Below are positions 9,071 through 16,514 of a DNA stretch of 64,000 nt, piece after piece (positions within the stretch are counted from its first letter, which is position 1; every line of letters starts with the position of its first letter). The translations under genes were made by a program, and so were the position numbers. The stretch comes from Micromonospora zamorensis (GTDB taxonomy: Bacteria > Actinomycetota > Actinomycetes > Mycobacteriales > Micromonosporaceae), in NCBI RefSeq assembly GCF_900090275.1, contig NZ_LT607755.1:4712001-4776000 (forward strand), in the 5' to 3' direction. Under the pieces are notes generated by a model that was not told where the DNA came from, searched no databases, and saw only the letters and a list, made by a program, of their open reading frames with translations.

Positions 9071-9129
9071 TCATGAAGTTAGCGGCGTGACACGCCGACA
9101 TCCACGTCGCTAACTTCATGATCAACGGG
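9063..9129. terminator. 22-bp perfect hairpin between convergent genes
   Basis: Arms 9063-9084 and 9108-9129 are perfect complements around a 23-base loop and include TTGATCATGAAGTTAGCG. The left arm overlaps the M50 stop codon and the right arm precedes the alditol oxidase stop, so it can end transcription from both sides. Confidence 0.75.
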
Positions 9130-9160
9130 GTAAAGCGGGGGTCGGGGGGCCAGCGGGAAC

Positions 9161-10438
9161 TCAGCGGGGGAAGTAGCGGTCCAGCAGCTCGGTGCGGAAC
9201 GTGCCGGTCGGGTCCAGATGACGCAGCAGGGCAGCGAAGTCAGCGTGCCTCGGATAGCGGGCGGCCAGCTCCGCCGGGTCGGTGACGAAGACCTTGCCCC
9301 AGTGCGGGCGGGGCGCGAACGGTGCCAGGCGCTCCTCCACCTGGGCCACCACCGGCAGCACGGCCGCGGTGTCGTCGACCCAGGTGAAGTGCAGTACGAA
9401 GCTGTCCCGCTGGTGGTTCGGGCTGAGCCACAGCTCGTCCGCCGCCACGGTACGCAGCTCGGACACCAGCAGCACCGGGGCGATCAGGTGCGCCACGTCG
9501 TCCAGGGCGGCGAGCGCGTCGGCCGCATCGGTACGCGCGACGTGGTACTCGGACTGGAGCTCGTCACCGCTGCTCGGGGTGAAGCCGAGCTTGAAGTGCG
9601 GCAGCCGCTCGTGCCACGGGCCCGGCTCGCCGAGCTGCGGGGTGCAGTTCTCCACCGGCATCCCGAGCACCGGGTGCCGGGGCGCGTCGGCCGCGGTGGT
9701 GCCCAGCCAGTCCGCCGGGGGTGGCGGCTGGTCCGCCACCTGCTTGCGCCACACCTCGCGCAGCCGGGGGGAACGGAAGTCGGTGAAGACACTCACGCTG
9801 TACGCGGAGCCGAGCGCCTCGTCCAGCGCCTCCCGGTCGAGGTCGAGCCGCACGTACTGGCGCAGCTCGAAGGTCGGCACCACGTCCAGGGTGACCCGGG
9901 TGACCAGGCCCAGCGCGCCGAGCCCGACCACCATGCCGGCGAACGTGTCGGCGTCGCGGTCGACCCGCAGCAGGTCGCCGTCGGCGGTGACCAACTCCAG
10001 GCCGGCGACCGCGCTGGCCAGGTTGCCGTGGGTCTGGCCGGAGCCGTGGGTGGCGGTGGCCACCGCCCCGGCCACCGAGATGTGCGGCAGCGACGCGAGG
10101 TTGGCCAGCGCGTACCCCTGGGTGTGCAGGTGCCGGGCGAGGTCGCCGTAGCGCATCGCGCCACTGACGGTGACCTGCCCGCGCTCGCGGTCAAGGTCGA
10201 CGACCGGGGGCAAGCCGGCGAGGGTGACCAGGTCGCCGTCGGTGTCGCCGAAGCGGTTGAAGGAGTGCCCGCTGCCCACCGCCCGGATCCGGTTGCTGCC
10301 GGCGACCAGCCGGCGCAGCTCGTCGACGGAGGTGGGGCGGTGGAACGCCCGAGCGGCGTACCGCACGTTGCCGGCCCAGTTGCGGCGCGGGACGTCGGCC
10401 GCGGTGGTCGACGTGCCGTGCTCTCCCTGGGCGGTCAT
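9161..10438 (-). CDS. aldO: Alditol oxidase, FAD-dependent
   Basis: 425 residues from the ATG at 10438. The N-terminal FAD domain contains VGSGHSFN, whose His58 is the covalent flavin attachment site in AldO. ASLPHISVAGAVATATHGSG and the C-terminal substrate domain with HPHWGK-like residues (PRPHWGKVF) also match Streptomyces AldO and the sugar-1,4-lactone oxidase family. It would oxidise the terminal hydroxyl of a polyol with oxygen, giving peroxide. The start overlaps the upstream membrane-protein gene by four bases, so the two are co-translated. Confidence 0.9.
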   Translation of the reverse strand: MTAQGEHGTSTTAADVPRRNWAGNVRYAARAFHRPTSVDELRRLVAGSNRIRAVGSGHSFNRFGDTDGDLVTLAGLPPVVDLDRERGQVTVSGAMRYGDLARHLHTQGYALANLASLPHISVAGAVATATHGSGQTHGNLASAVAGLELVTADGDLLRVDRDADTFAGMVVGLGALGLVTRVTLDVVPTFELRQYVRLDLDREALDEALGSAYSVSVFTDFRSPRLREVWRKQVADQPPPPADWLGTTAADAPRHPVLGMPVENCTPQLGEPGPWHERLPHFKLGFTPSSGDELQSEYHVARTDAADALAALDDVAHLIAPVLLVSELRTVAADELWLSPNHQRDSFVLHFTWVDDTAAVLPVVAQVEERLAPFAPRPHWGKVFVTDPAELAARYPRHADFAALLRHLDPTGTFRTELLDRYFPR

Positions 10439-11286
10439 GTGGCGGTCTCCCGATCGGTGGACTGGTGGTCGGCCAACGCGGCGACAAGGGCGTCCAGAAC
10501 CGTATCCGTCTGGAACGTGCTGTAGCCACGCTGAGCGACCGGCAGGCCGGCCGCGCACACGCGTTCGATCTCGCCCCGGGCCGCCTGCCTGCTCTGCGCG
10601 TCCCCGGAAACCAGGGCGTCCTGGCCGCGCCGGATCAGCTGGTCGACCCGGTCCATCCGGTAGCCACGCAGGCCGACCGGAAGGTCCGGGGTGGCGAAGG
10701 CGGCGCGGCGCAGCGCGGCCAGGTCGACGAAACGACCTCCGGCATAGCGGGTGAGCGCGGCCGACACCTGCTCGGGCTGCTCGCGAACCTGGTCGAGGAC
10801 GAGCAACTCGATGGCCGGGCGGCCGTCGAGCGGGTGGCGGGCGGTCACCGGCTCAAGCGTCACACCCGGCACAGGCACCAGCAGCAGTCGCGGTGGTGCC
10901 GAGTAGCCGGCGCGTCGGGGCGGGTCGTCGAGGACCAGCGCGTCGACCTCGGCCCACGGGATCTCCCGGCGCAGGCCGGGCCGGCGGATGCTGACACCTT
11001 CGGCGTCGATCCGGAACCGGAACGGCCGCAGTGCGCTGACCAGCGCCAGGCAGCCGAGCACGACGGCTCCCACCGCGATGATCGTCCGTAGCAGGGCGCC
11101 GTCGCTGGGGTAGACCAACAAGAGCACTCCGCCGAGTACGCACACCAGGGCGAGCGCACGGGCTCCCCGATTCCGGCGCAGTTCCACGCTCGGACCCCCG
11201 TTCATGACCGTGGCGTCGGTCCCAGCATTTTCCGCCAAACCCGGCACCGAGGACACCGGTCGATCGGGCACGGTTGTTCTCGTCAT
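10435..11286 (-). CDS. Membrane protein with PH-like domain
   Basis: Up to 283 residues. Two adjacent hydrophobic helices (ALALVCVLGGVLLLVY and TIIAVGAVVLGCLALVSAL) precede a beta-rich stretch (FRIDAEGVSIRRPGLRREIPW), typical of bacterial PH-domain membrane proteins. The C-terminal third is alpha-helical. The start is uncertain: an ATG at 11286 or one at 11205 (MNGGPSVELRR), the latter leaving out a low-complexity head. Function is unknown. It is translationally coupled to the alditol oxidase. Confidence 0.65.
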   Translation of the reverse strand: MTRTTVPDRPVSSVPGLAENAGTDATVMNGGPSVELRRNRGARALALVCVLGGVLLLVYPSDGALLRTIIAVGAVVLGCLALVSALRPFRFRIDAEGVSIRRPGLRREIPWAEVDALVLDDPPRRAGYSAPPRLLLVPVPGVTLEPVTARHPLDGRPAIELLVLDQVREQPEQVSAALTRYAGGRFVDLAALRRAAFATPDLPVGLRGYRMDRVDQLIRRGQDALVSGDAQSRQAARGEIERVCAAGLPVAQRGYSTFQTDTVLDALVAALADHQSTDRETAT

Positions 11287-11306
11287 CGTCGGGGAACCCT
11301 ACGCCC

Positions 11307-11735
11307 ATGAGCAGCTACCGTGATCCCGCCGCGAGAGGCGACGTCTACCCCTCCGAGGAGGAGCTGGACCCCACCGGCACCGGAGTCGAGCAGGCCAGCG
11401 CGCCAGCGGCCGACGGATTGCCGAGCCACCCGGCGCCGACGCCCGGCCCCCGCCCCACACCGGCGCCCGCGCCGGCCCCGACACCGGTGCCGGCACCGGG
11501 GCCGCCGCCGCGCACGCCCGGTGCCGGCCCGCAGTCGATCGTGACCCGACACCTGGACGGCTCGGTGGAGGTGGTCACCGACCTCGACGGCGACGGTGTC
11601 GCCGACGTCGTCCAGATCGACGTGGACGGCGACGGGATCCCCGACATCACCTATGTGGACAGTGATGGGGACGGGCGGCTGGACACCGTGCTGGGCGACC
11701 CGGACGCGGTCGCGACGGGCGCCCACCGAGCCTGA
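11307..11735 (+). CDS. Pro-rich protein with DxDxDG repeats
   Basis: 142 residues starting at the ATG at 11307. A hydrophilic head is followed by a Pro/Ala-rich linker (~45-75), then three calcium-type acidic loops: DLDGDGVAD, DVDGDGIPD and DSDGDGRLD, spaced about 12 residues apart as in thrombospondin type-3-like or dockerin-like calcium folds. No signal peptide or membrane segment is seen. Calcium binding is inferred. It is divergent from the PH-like gene with only 20 bases between the annotated starts. Confidence 0.65.
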   Translation: MSSYRDPAARGDVYPSEEELDPTGTGVEQASAPAADGLPSHPAPTPGPRPTPAPAPAPTPVPAPGPPPRTPGAGPQSIVTRHLDGSVEVVTDLDGDGVADVVQIDVDGDGIPDITYVDSDGDGRLDTVLGDPDAVATGAHRA

Positions 11736-11740
11736 CCGGC

Positions 11741-11792
11741 GAGCGCCGTCCCACGGCCACCCGGCCGAGCGCCGTCCCACGGCCACCCGGCC
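11741..11792. repeat. Tandem 26-bp duplication
   Basis: Two identical 26-base copies (11741-11766 and 11767-11792) lie between the DxDxDG gene and the LLM oxidoreductase stop. No function is apparent; likely a recent slippage duplication. Confidence 0.9.
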
Positions 11793-11795
11793 GAC

Positions 11796-12725
11796 TCAGA
11801 GCTTCGCCATCACCTCGCTGGCGACGAACTCCAGGTGCTCCAGGTCGCCGAGGTCCAGCACCTGGAGGTAGATCCGCTCGCTGCCGATCTTTGCGTACCG
11901 GCCAATGGTGTCCAGGACCTCGGCGGGGGTCCCGGCCAGACCGTTGGCCCGTAGTTCGTCGGGGTCGCGCCCGATGGCGGCGGCCCGGCGGGCCACCTCG
12001 ACGTCGTCCCGCCCGCAGCACAGGACCAGGGCGTTGGACCAGACCATCCCGGCCGGGTCCCGGCCGATCTCGGCGCACGCCGCGCGGACCCTGTCGAACT
12101 GCGCCGCCGTGTCCGCCACCGAGGCGAACGGCAGGTTGAACTCGTCGGCGTAGCGGGCGGCCAGCCGAGGAGTGCGCTTCGGGCCCGTCCCGCCGAGCAG
12201 GATCGGTGGGCGCGGCTGCTGCACGGGCTTGGGCAACGCGGGCGAGTCCTGGACCGGGTAGTACCGACCGGCGTGATCGAACCGCTCGCCGGTCGGCGTG
12301 GACCACAGCCCGGTGATCACCGCGAGCTGTTCCTCCAGGCGGTCGAACCGTTCTGCCAGCGGCGGGAACGGGATGCCGTACGCGGTGTGCTCCTCGGCGT
12401 ACCAGCCGGTGCCGATGCCCAGCTCCACCCGACCGCCGCTCATCTGGTCGACCTGCGCCACCGTGATCGCCAGCGGGCCGGGCAGCCGGAAGGTCGCGGC
12501 GGTCATCAACGTGCCGAGCCGGATGCGGCTGGTGTCGCGGGCCAGCCCGGCCAGCGTGGTCCACGCGTCGGTGGGGCCGGGCTCGCCGCTCGCCGCACCC
12601 ATCATCAGGTAGTGGTCGGACCGGAAGAACGCGCCGTAGCCAGCGTCCTCGGCGCAGCGGGCGACGGCGAGCAACTGGTCGTAGCTGGCGCCCTGCTGGG
12701 GTTCGGTGAAGATCCGCAGTTCCAT
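11796..12725 (-). CDS. LLM-class F420-dependent oxidoreductase
   Basis: 309 residues from the ATG at 12725 (MELRIFTEPQQG). The luciferase-like TIM barrel is recognised by FRSDHYLMMG near the N terminus, RIRLGTLM, GRVELGIGTGW and the GTGPKR segment. Such proteins in actinomycetes mostly use F420 and act on varied substrates; the substrate here is unknown. It is divergent from the ArsR gene, so the ArsR regulator may also control it. Confidence 0.88.
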   Translation of the reverse strand: MELRIFTEPQQGASYDQLLAVARCAEDAGYGAFFRSDHYLMMGAASGEPGPTDAWTTLAGLARDTSRIRLGTLMTAATFRLPGPLAITVAQVDQMSGGRVELGIGTGWYAEEHTAYGIPFPPLAERFDRLEEQLAVITGLWSTPTGERFDHAGRYYPVQDSPALPKPVQQPRPPILLGGTGPKRTPRLAARYADEFNLPFASVADTAAQFDRVRAACAEIGRDPAGMVWSNALVLCCGRDDVEVARRAAAIGRDPDELRANGLAGTPAEVLDTIGRYAKIGSERIYLQVLDLGDLEHLEFVASEVMAKL

Positions 12726-12777
12726 GATCCGAGCATAGGGAGCTGATCGGCGACGCCACGTCGGGACGGAGACTCCT

Positions 12778-12817
12778 GTCATATGCTTTGACAGTCATAT
12801 GAAGAACCAGGCATATT
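12778..12817 (+). promoter_or_regulatory. Promoter and direct-repeat operator of the ArsR gene
   Basis: TTGACA (12788-12793) and CATATT (12812-12817) are separated by 18 bases; transcription would start at or near the GTG at 12824. Two GTCATATG repeats (12778-12785, 12794-12801) flank the -35 box, with a third partial copy in GCATATTA. This fits autorepression by the ArsR protein. Confidence 0.5.
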
Positions 12818-12823
12818 AGGTTG

Positions 12824-13135
12824 GTGTCCACCGATGCCTTCACCGTCCTCGCCGAGCCCACCCGGCGCCGGATCCTCGATCAGCTCCGCGACGCCGAACG
12901 CAGCGTCGGCGAGCTGGTGGACGGGCTCGGGGTCAGCCAGCCGGCCGTCTCCAAGCACCTGCGGGTGCTCCGCGACGCCGGCTTCGTCACCTGCCGGACG
13001 GCCGCCAGACAGCGGATCTACCGCCTCGACCCCGGCCCACTGCGGGCGGTCGACGGCTGGCTGGACCCGTACCGCCGGCTCTGGGCCCGGCACCTGGACG
13101 CCCTGGAACGGCACCTCGACAGTCAGGAGCAGTGA
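12824..13135 (+). CDS. ArsR-family transcriptional regulator
   Basis: 103 residues. A winged helix-turn-helix of the ArsR/SmtB type covers residues ~1-80 (LAEPTRRRILDQL, SVGELVDGLGVSQPAVSKHLRVL). The usual metal-binding cysteine pair is absent; the only Cys is in VTCRTA, so it belongs to the non-metal, AHSA1-linked branch. The GTG at 12824 is chosen because the -10 box ends seven bases upstream (leaderless). The stop is directly followed by the ATG of the SRPBCC gene. Confidence 0.9.
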   Translation: MSTDAFTVLAEPTRRRILDQLRDAERSVGELVDGLGVSQPAVSKHLRVLRDAGFVTCRTAARQRIYRLDPGPLRAVDGWLDPYRRLWARHLDALERHLDSQEQ

Positions 13136-13666
13136 ATGGACCGCGACGCGTTCCGCCCGAGCCCGCCCGCCGAGGTGCGCGCCGAGCCCGCCGACGACGG
13201 CGCGACACTGGTCTTCGTCCGCGACCTGCGGCATCCGCCGGCCACCGTCTGGGCGGCCCTGACCGACCCGACCCAGCTCGCGCAGTGGGCGCCGTTCCTC
13301 GCCGACCGCGACCTCGGCCACGTCGGCACCGCCGTGCTCACCCTCGTCGACGGCGAGACCACCCAGGAGGACCCGGCGACGGTACGCCGGGCCGAGCCGC
13401 CACACCTGCTGGAGTACACCTGGGGCGACGACCTGCTGTGCTGGGAGCTGAGCCCGCTGGGCAGCGGCACCCGGCTCACCCTGCGGCACACCGTCGCCGA
13501 CCGGGGCATGCTGCCGATGGTCGCGGCCGGCTGGCACCTCTGCCTCGACGTGGCCGACCGGCTGCTCGACGGCGACCCGGTCGGCCCGATCCGGGGCGCG
13601 GAGGCCAGGGACTTCGGTTGGCCCGAGCTGCGCGACGCGTACGCCGAACGGCTCAGTGCGGGCTGA
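13136..13666 (+). CDS. SRPBCC (AHSA1-like) protein
   Basis: 176 residues. The START/Bet v1-like fold is indicated by RHPPATVWAALTDPTQLAQWAPF, a signature of the AHSA1 branch, and by the long C-terminal helix (MVAAGWHLCLDVADRLLDG). It probably binds a hydrophobic ligand. Its ATG directly follows the ArsR stop, the common ArsR/AHSA1 operon layout, so the two probably share regulation. Confidence 0.88.
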   Translation: MDRDAFRPSPPAEVRAEPADDGATLVFVRDLRHPPATVWAALTDPTQLAQWAPFLADRDLGHVGTAVLTLVDGETTQEDPATVRRAEPPHLLEYTWGDDLLCWELSPLGSGTRLTLRHTVADRGMLPMVAAGWHLCLDVADRLLDGDPVGPIRGAEARDFGWPELRDAYAERLSAG

Positions 13667-13673
13667 CCGGTCT

Positions 13674-13709
13674 GTCCCGGCGGCCCCGGAGCCCCGGAGC
13701 CGCCGGGAC
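13674..13709. terminator. GC-rich hairpin between convergent genes
   Basis: Arms GTCCCGGCGGC (13674-13684) and its complement (13699-13709) flank a 14-base loop, between the SRPBCC stop and the stop of the minus-strand gene at 13713. A bidirectional terminator is likely. Confidence 0.6.
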
Positions 13710-13712
13710 CGC

Positions 13713-14753
13713 TCAAACGTACGGCCGCTTGGCGTACGCCTCTCGCAGCGCGGCCAACCCGACCGCCTTCGGCGTCAGGGTGCCCCAACCGGAGTTGAAG
13801 TAGTTGGTCCGCGTGATCCGGGGCCCACGCTCGGCGTTGAGCTGAGCGATCGCCGCCGGCACGGTCGCGATCCAGGCGGCCTGGTTCGGGATCTCCGCCG
13901 ACCGGACCCCCCACTCGGCGACGATCACGGGACGGGACAGGGCCACCGGGCCGAGATCCGCCACCGCCCAGTCCTTGGGGCGGCGGAACCGGGCCAACGC
14001 GGTGTGGCTGGCGTTGGTGGCGTACGCGTTCCACTGGAGATAGTCGAGGCGGGTCATCAGCGACTCCGGGTGCATACGCTGGAAGCAGGCCCGGTCGAAG
14101 CCGCCCAGCCCGACCGAGAAGGTCGTCCCGGCGGGCAGGGTCCGCGCCTTGAACCACGTCAGGATGTAGTTCACCGCCTGCACCGCCCGAGCGTCCGACT
14201 CGGCCCAGGTGTAGGCCTTGCCGTCCTCGGTGGTCCCGAACTCGTGGTCGGTGTCGAACTCCGAGGCGAGCTGGATGTTCACCCCGAAGCCGAGCGTCCG
14301 GTACTGCGACAGGGCTCGGGCGAACAACCCGTCGCATTGTCCGTTGATCACCTGGCCGTACCCGTACGCCCTCGGCCAGGTGGTGCCGGGACGCTGCTGG
14401 ATGGTCATCGACGGTGCCGGCACCGTGTAGCTGACGCCGTCCACCGCGAAGCTCTGCGGCCCCTGGTTCGGGGCGCCGTAGTGCTTCAACTCCAGGACCA
14501 TGTTCATCTGCACCCCGGCCTTACCGAGGCTGGTCAGCCAGGGGCGGTTGTAGCCGGGGAACGTGTAGCCGTCGGCGAAACTGCGGTACTGGGTCAGCGA
14601 CCGGAAGTTGCCGCCGGCCATGTCGGCCGTCGGGTCGGCGCCCCCGGACAGGTAGTAGCCCCCCAGCACCGGCTGGCTCAGGTTGTAGTCGGCGGTGGCC
14701 GTCGCGGTGTTCCCGGCGGCGTCGCGGACCTGGACGGTGACCCGGGGCATCAC
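13713..14753 (-). CDS. Glycosidase-like protein, no signal peptide
   Basis: 346 residues. The first ~30 residues look like the end of an Ig-like fold (VTVQVRDAAGNTATATADY). The rest resembles a TIM-barrel glycosidase: MNMVLELKHYG, INIQLASEFDTDHEF-like (GVNIQLASEFDTDHEFG), LDYLQWNAY and VIVAEWGVRS, the last with a plausible nucleophile Glu. GH26-like folds are one possibility. There is no export signal, which is unusual for such an enzyme and fits a phage-tail or extracellular-injection origin. The start overlaps the preceding gene by four bases. Confidence 0.6.
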   Translation of the reverse strand: MMPRVTVQVRDAAGNTATATADYNLSQPVLGGYYLSGGADPTADMAGGNFRSLTQYRSFADGYTFPGYNRPWLTSLGKAGVQMNMVLELKHYGAPNQGPQSFAVDGVSYTVPAPSMTIQQRPGTTWPRAYGYGQVINGQCDGLFARALSQYRTLGFGVNIQLASEFDTDHEFGTTEDGKAYTWAESDARAVQAVNYILTWFKARTLPAGTTFSVGLGGFDRACFQRMHPESLMTRLDYLQWNAYATNASHTALARFRRPKDWAVADLGPVALSRPVIVAEWGVRSAEIPNQAAWIATVPAAIAQLNAERGPRITRTNYFNSGWGTLTPKAVGLAALREAYAKRPYV

Positions 14754-15019
14754 GCCACCGCCCGGTAGACGGCCACGGAACCGTTGTCGGACACCCGGGT
14801 CCAGGTACGCCCGGAGTTGTCGCTGACGGTCAGGGTGAGTGGGTCGATGACGGCGGTGACCTTCACCGGCGCGCTGCTGTTGCCCTGCGCGTCGGTGACC
14901 ACGATGGTGACGGTCAGCGGTTTGGTGTCGGCGTCTGAGTAGGTGACGGTCAGCAGCATCTGGTCACCCGGCGCGAAGACGGATGCGTTCAAGGCTGCTG
15001 TCGCGGTGGGAGCGGCCAT
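14750..15019 (-). CDS. Small Ig-like domain protein
   Basis: 89 residues from the ATG at 15019, preceded by AGAAAGGG. It is a beta-rich, Thr/Val-rich sequence (LLTVTYSDADTKPLTVTIVVTD, LTLTVSDNSGRTWTRV fragments) like bacterial Ig or PKD-type modules, without a signal peptide. It overlaps the glycosidase-like gene by four bases. Both start with or end in Ig-like sequence, so they may have been one protein or may form one particle. Confidence 0.6.
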   Translation of the reverse strand: MAAPTATAALNASVFAPGDQMLLTVTYSDADTKPLTVTIVVTDAQGNSSAPVKVTAVIDPLTLTVSDNSGRTWTRVSDNGSVAVYRAVA

Positions 15020-15496
15020 GTCGGGCCCTTTCTGGCTCGGTCGCCAGGCCGGCGCGCGGTTTGGGCGACACCGGACGGCGGGGTCCACAGTGCGAAAGGC
15101 CGGCGGGGCGCGGGGACGACAGGCACGGCCGGCGACAGGCGTCGCCTGGCTGCCGACGGTGCTGACGTCCTCGTCCCGATGGGCGGAGGCACCGCTGCGG
15201 GCGCCCGCAGGGGTGTCGGTGGCAGCCACGGCTGTGGTACGCGTGACCGGCACGGCATCTGTGCCGTGACCGCCGCGGCGTCGGGGCCGGGCTGGGTGGG
15301 GACCGCACCGGTGCGGACGATGTTGTCCCCACCGGGCCGGAGGCTCTGGGTGTGGCCCGCCACCCGTCTACCTCCACCTGCCCCAAGGGTGCTCTACCAG
15401 GGCCTTTACCGTCTTGTCCGGTTTGTTACACCGCCGCCGACAGGGCATCAGCGAAACCGAGTCGATCACCGTCCTGCGGGCCGATAACTTGTGATC
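15020..15496. other. Intergenic region, 477 bp
   Basis: Divergent region between the Ig-like gene and the GNAT gene. All reading frames here have poor codon-position bias. The only recognisable site is TAACTT at 15485-15490, a possible -10 box for a leaderless GNAT mRNA. Nothing else is supported. Confidence 0.5.
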
Positions 15497-15949
15497 ATGG
15501 CGGACTGGGAGCTTCGGCCGGCTTCGGCAGAGGACGTCGAGGCGGTGGCCGAGTTACGGGCGGTGGTGCTGCGGGCGGATCTGGAGCGGCTGGGGCGCTA
15601 CGACGAGCAGCGGGTGCGGCAGCGCCTGCGGGACGGGTTCGCACCCGCGTACACCTGGGTTGTCGAGGTGGGCGCAGCTTTCGCCGGCTGCGTGGCGCTG
15701 CGGCCCGCGGCGGACGCCCATTGGCTGGAGCACTTCTATCTGGCCCCACACCTGCACGGCAGCGGCATCGGGACGGCCGTGCTGCGTGCGCTGCTGGACC
15801 GGTGCGACCGCGACGGCACCCGCGTCCGCCTGAACGTGTTGCAGGGCAGCCCCGCCCGACGGTTGTACGAGCGACACGGCTTCACAGTGGAGACCGAGGA
15901 CCCGATCGACGTGTTCCTGGTGCGCCAGCCCAACCGCATGTCAATGTAA
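15497..15949 (+). CDS. GNAT-family N-acetyltransferase
   Basis: 150 residues. Typical GNAT order: an N-terminal strand-helix (LRPASAEDVEAVAELR), the central strand GCVALRPAADAHWLEHFYLAP, then the acetyl-CoA loop HGSGIGTAVLRALLD (Q/R-x-x-G-x-G/A-like) and the late ARRLYERHGF. The substrate is unknown. The start at the ATG at 15497 is supported by a -10-like TAACTT seven bases upstream; a GTG at 15491 is in frame. Confidence 0.88.
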   Translation: MADWELRPASAEDVEAVAELRAVVLRADLERLGRYDEQRVRQRLRDGFAPAYTWVVEVGAAFAGCVALRPAADAHWLEHFYLAPHLHGSGIGTAVLRALLDRCDRDGTRVRLNVLQGSPARRLYERHGFTVETEDPIDVFLVRQPNRMSM

Positions 15950-15957
15950 CGTTGACA
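15939..15957. promoter_or_regulatory. Palindrome TGTCAA-N7-TTGACA before the HTH gene
   Basis: TGTCAA (15939-15944) and TTGACA (15952-15957) are exact complements and end one base before the ATG of the HTH gene. The left arm lies in the end of the GNAT gene. The same half-site recurs in a palindrome at the end of the HTH gene, pointing to autoregulation. Confidence 0.5.
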
Positions 15958-15958
15958 C

Positions 15959-16438
15959 ATGACGTCGGAGCTGGCCCGGTTGGCCGAGGTTCGTGCCACC
16001 CGCGCCCGCCTCGACGAGCGGGAGTTGGACCTCATCGACCGGGCGCGCCACAACGGCGCGACGTGGGCGCAGATCGCGACGGCACTGGGTCTCGGCAGCC
16101 GGCAGGCCGCGGAGCAGCGCCGGCAGCGACTGGTGGCCGCGCGGTGGTCACGCCGCCAGCACCTCGACCTCCGGTTCGCACCACGGATCGTGGCGCTGCG
16201 AAACGCGGTTGCCGACCTTGGGCGGTGGATCGCCGCCGATCGCCGCTGGGACGCCCGGTTCGATCGGGCGGGGCTCGTGCGGAGCACGGTGGAGGTCGCC
16301 CTGGATGCCGCCCCGGGTTCGCTGTACGCGTTGGCCGAGCATCTCGCCGCCGATCTCGCCGAGGTGGGCGAGCGCGTGCCGGCACCCGTTCGCGCCGCCG
16401 CAGCGAAGATCAACGCGGCTCTGTCAACGGTTGGTTGA
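15959..16438 (+). CDS. Helix-turn-helix protein, unknown family
   Basis: 159 residues, basic. Residues ~25-60 form a plausible helix-turn-helix (RHNGATWAQIATALGLGSRQAAEQRR), similar to a sigma-region-4-like or MerR-type reader. The C-terminal half is helical (LYALAEHLAADLAEV) and has no recognisable ligand domain. The ATG at 15959 lies one base after a palindrome, leaving no room for a ribosome-binding site in between. It probably follows the GNAT gene in transcription (9-base gap). Confidence 0.65.
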   Translation: MTSELARLAEVRATRARLDERELDLIDRARHNGATWAQIATALGLGSRQAAEQRRQRLVAARWSRRQHLDLRFAPRIVALRNAVADLGRWIAADRRWDARFDRAGLVRSTVEVALDAAPGSLYALAEHLAADLAEVGERVPAPVRAAAAKINAALSTVG

Positions 16439-16447
16439 CAGAGCCGC
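16415..16447. terminator. 14-bp hairpin with TGTCAAC half-sites
   Basis: GCGGCTCTGTCAAC (16415-16428) and its exact complement (16434-16447) flank a 5-base loop and contain the HTH gene stop codon. It may terminate transcription, but its inner half-sites match the palindrome at 15939-15957, so it may also be an operator for the downstream MFS gene. Confidence 0.55.
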
Positions 16448-16514
16448 GAGAGTCTTGCCCGCATGAGACTCAATGTTCAGGATGTGAGTCATCTCGGCTC
16501 AACCTGGAGGGCTC

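Noticed and set aside
11741..11792. Tandem 26-bp repeat as an iteron or origin
   Set aside because: Only two copies, no AT-rich region and no replication gene nearby.
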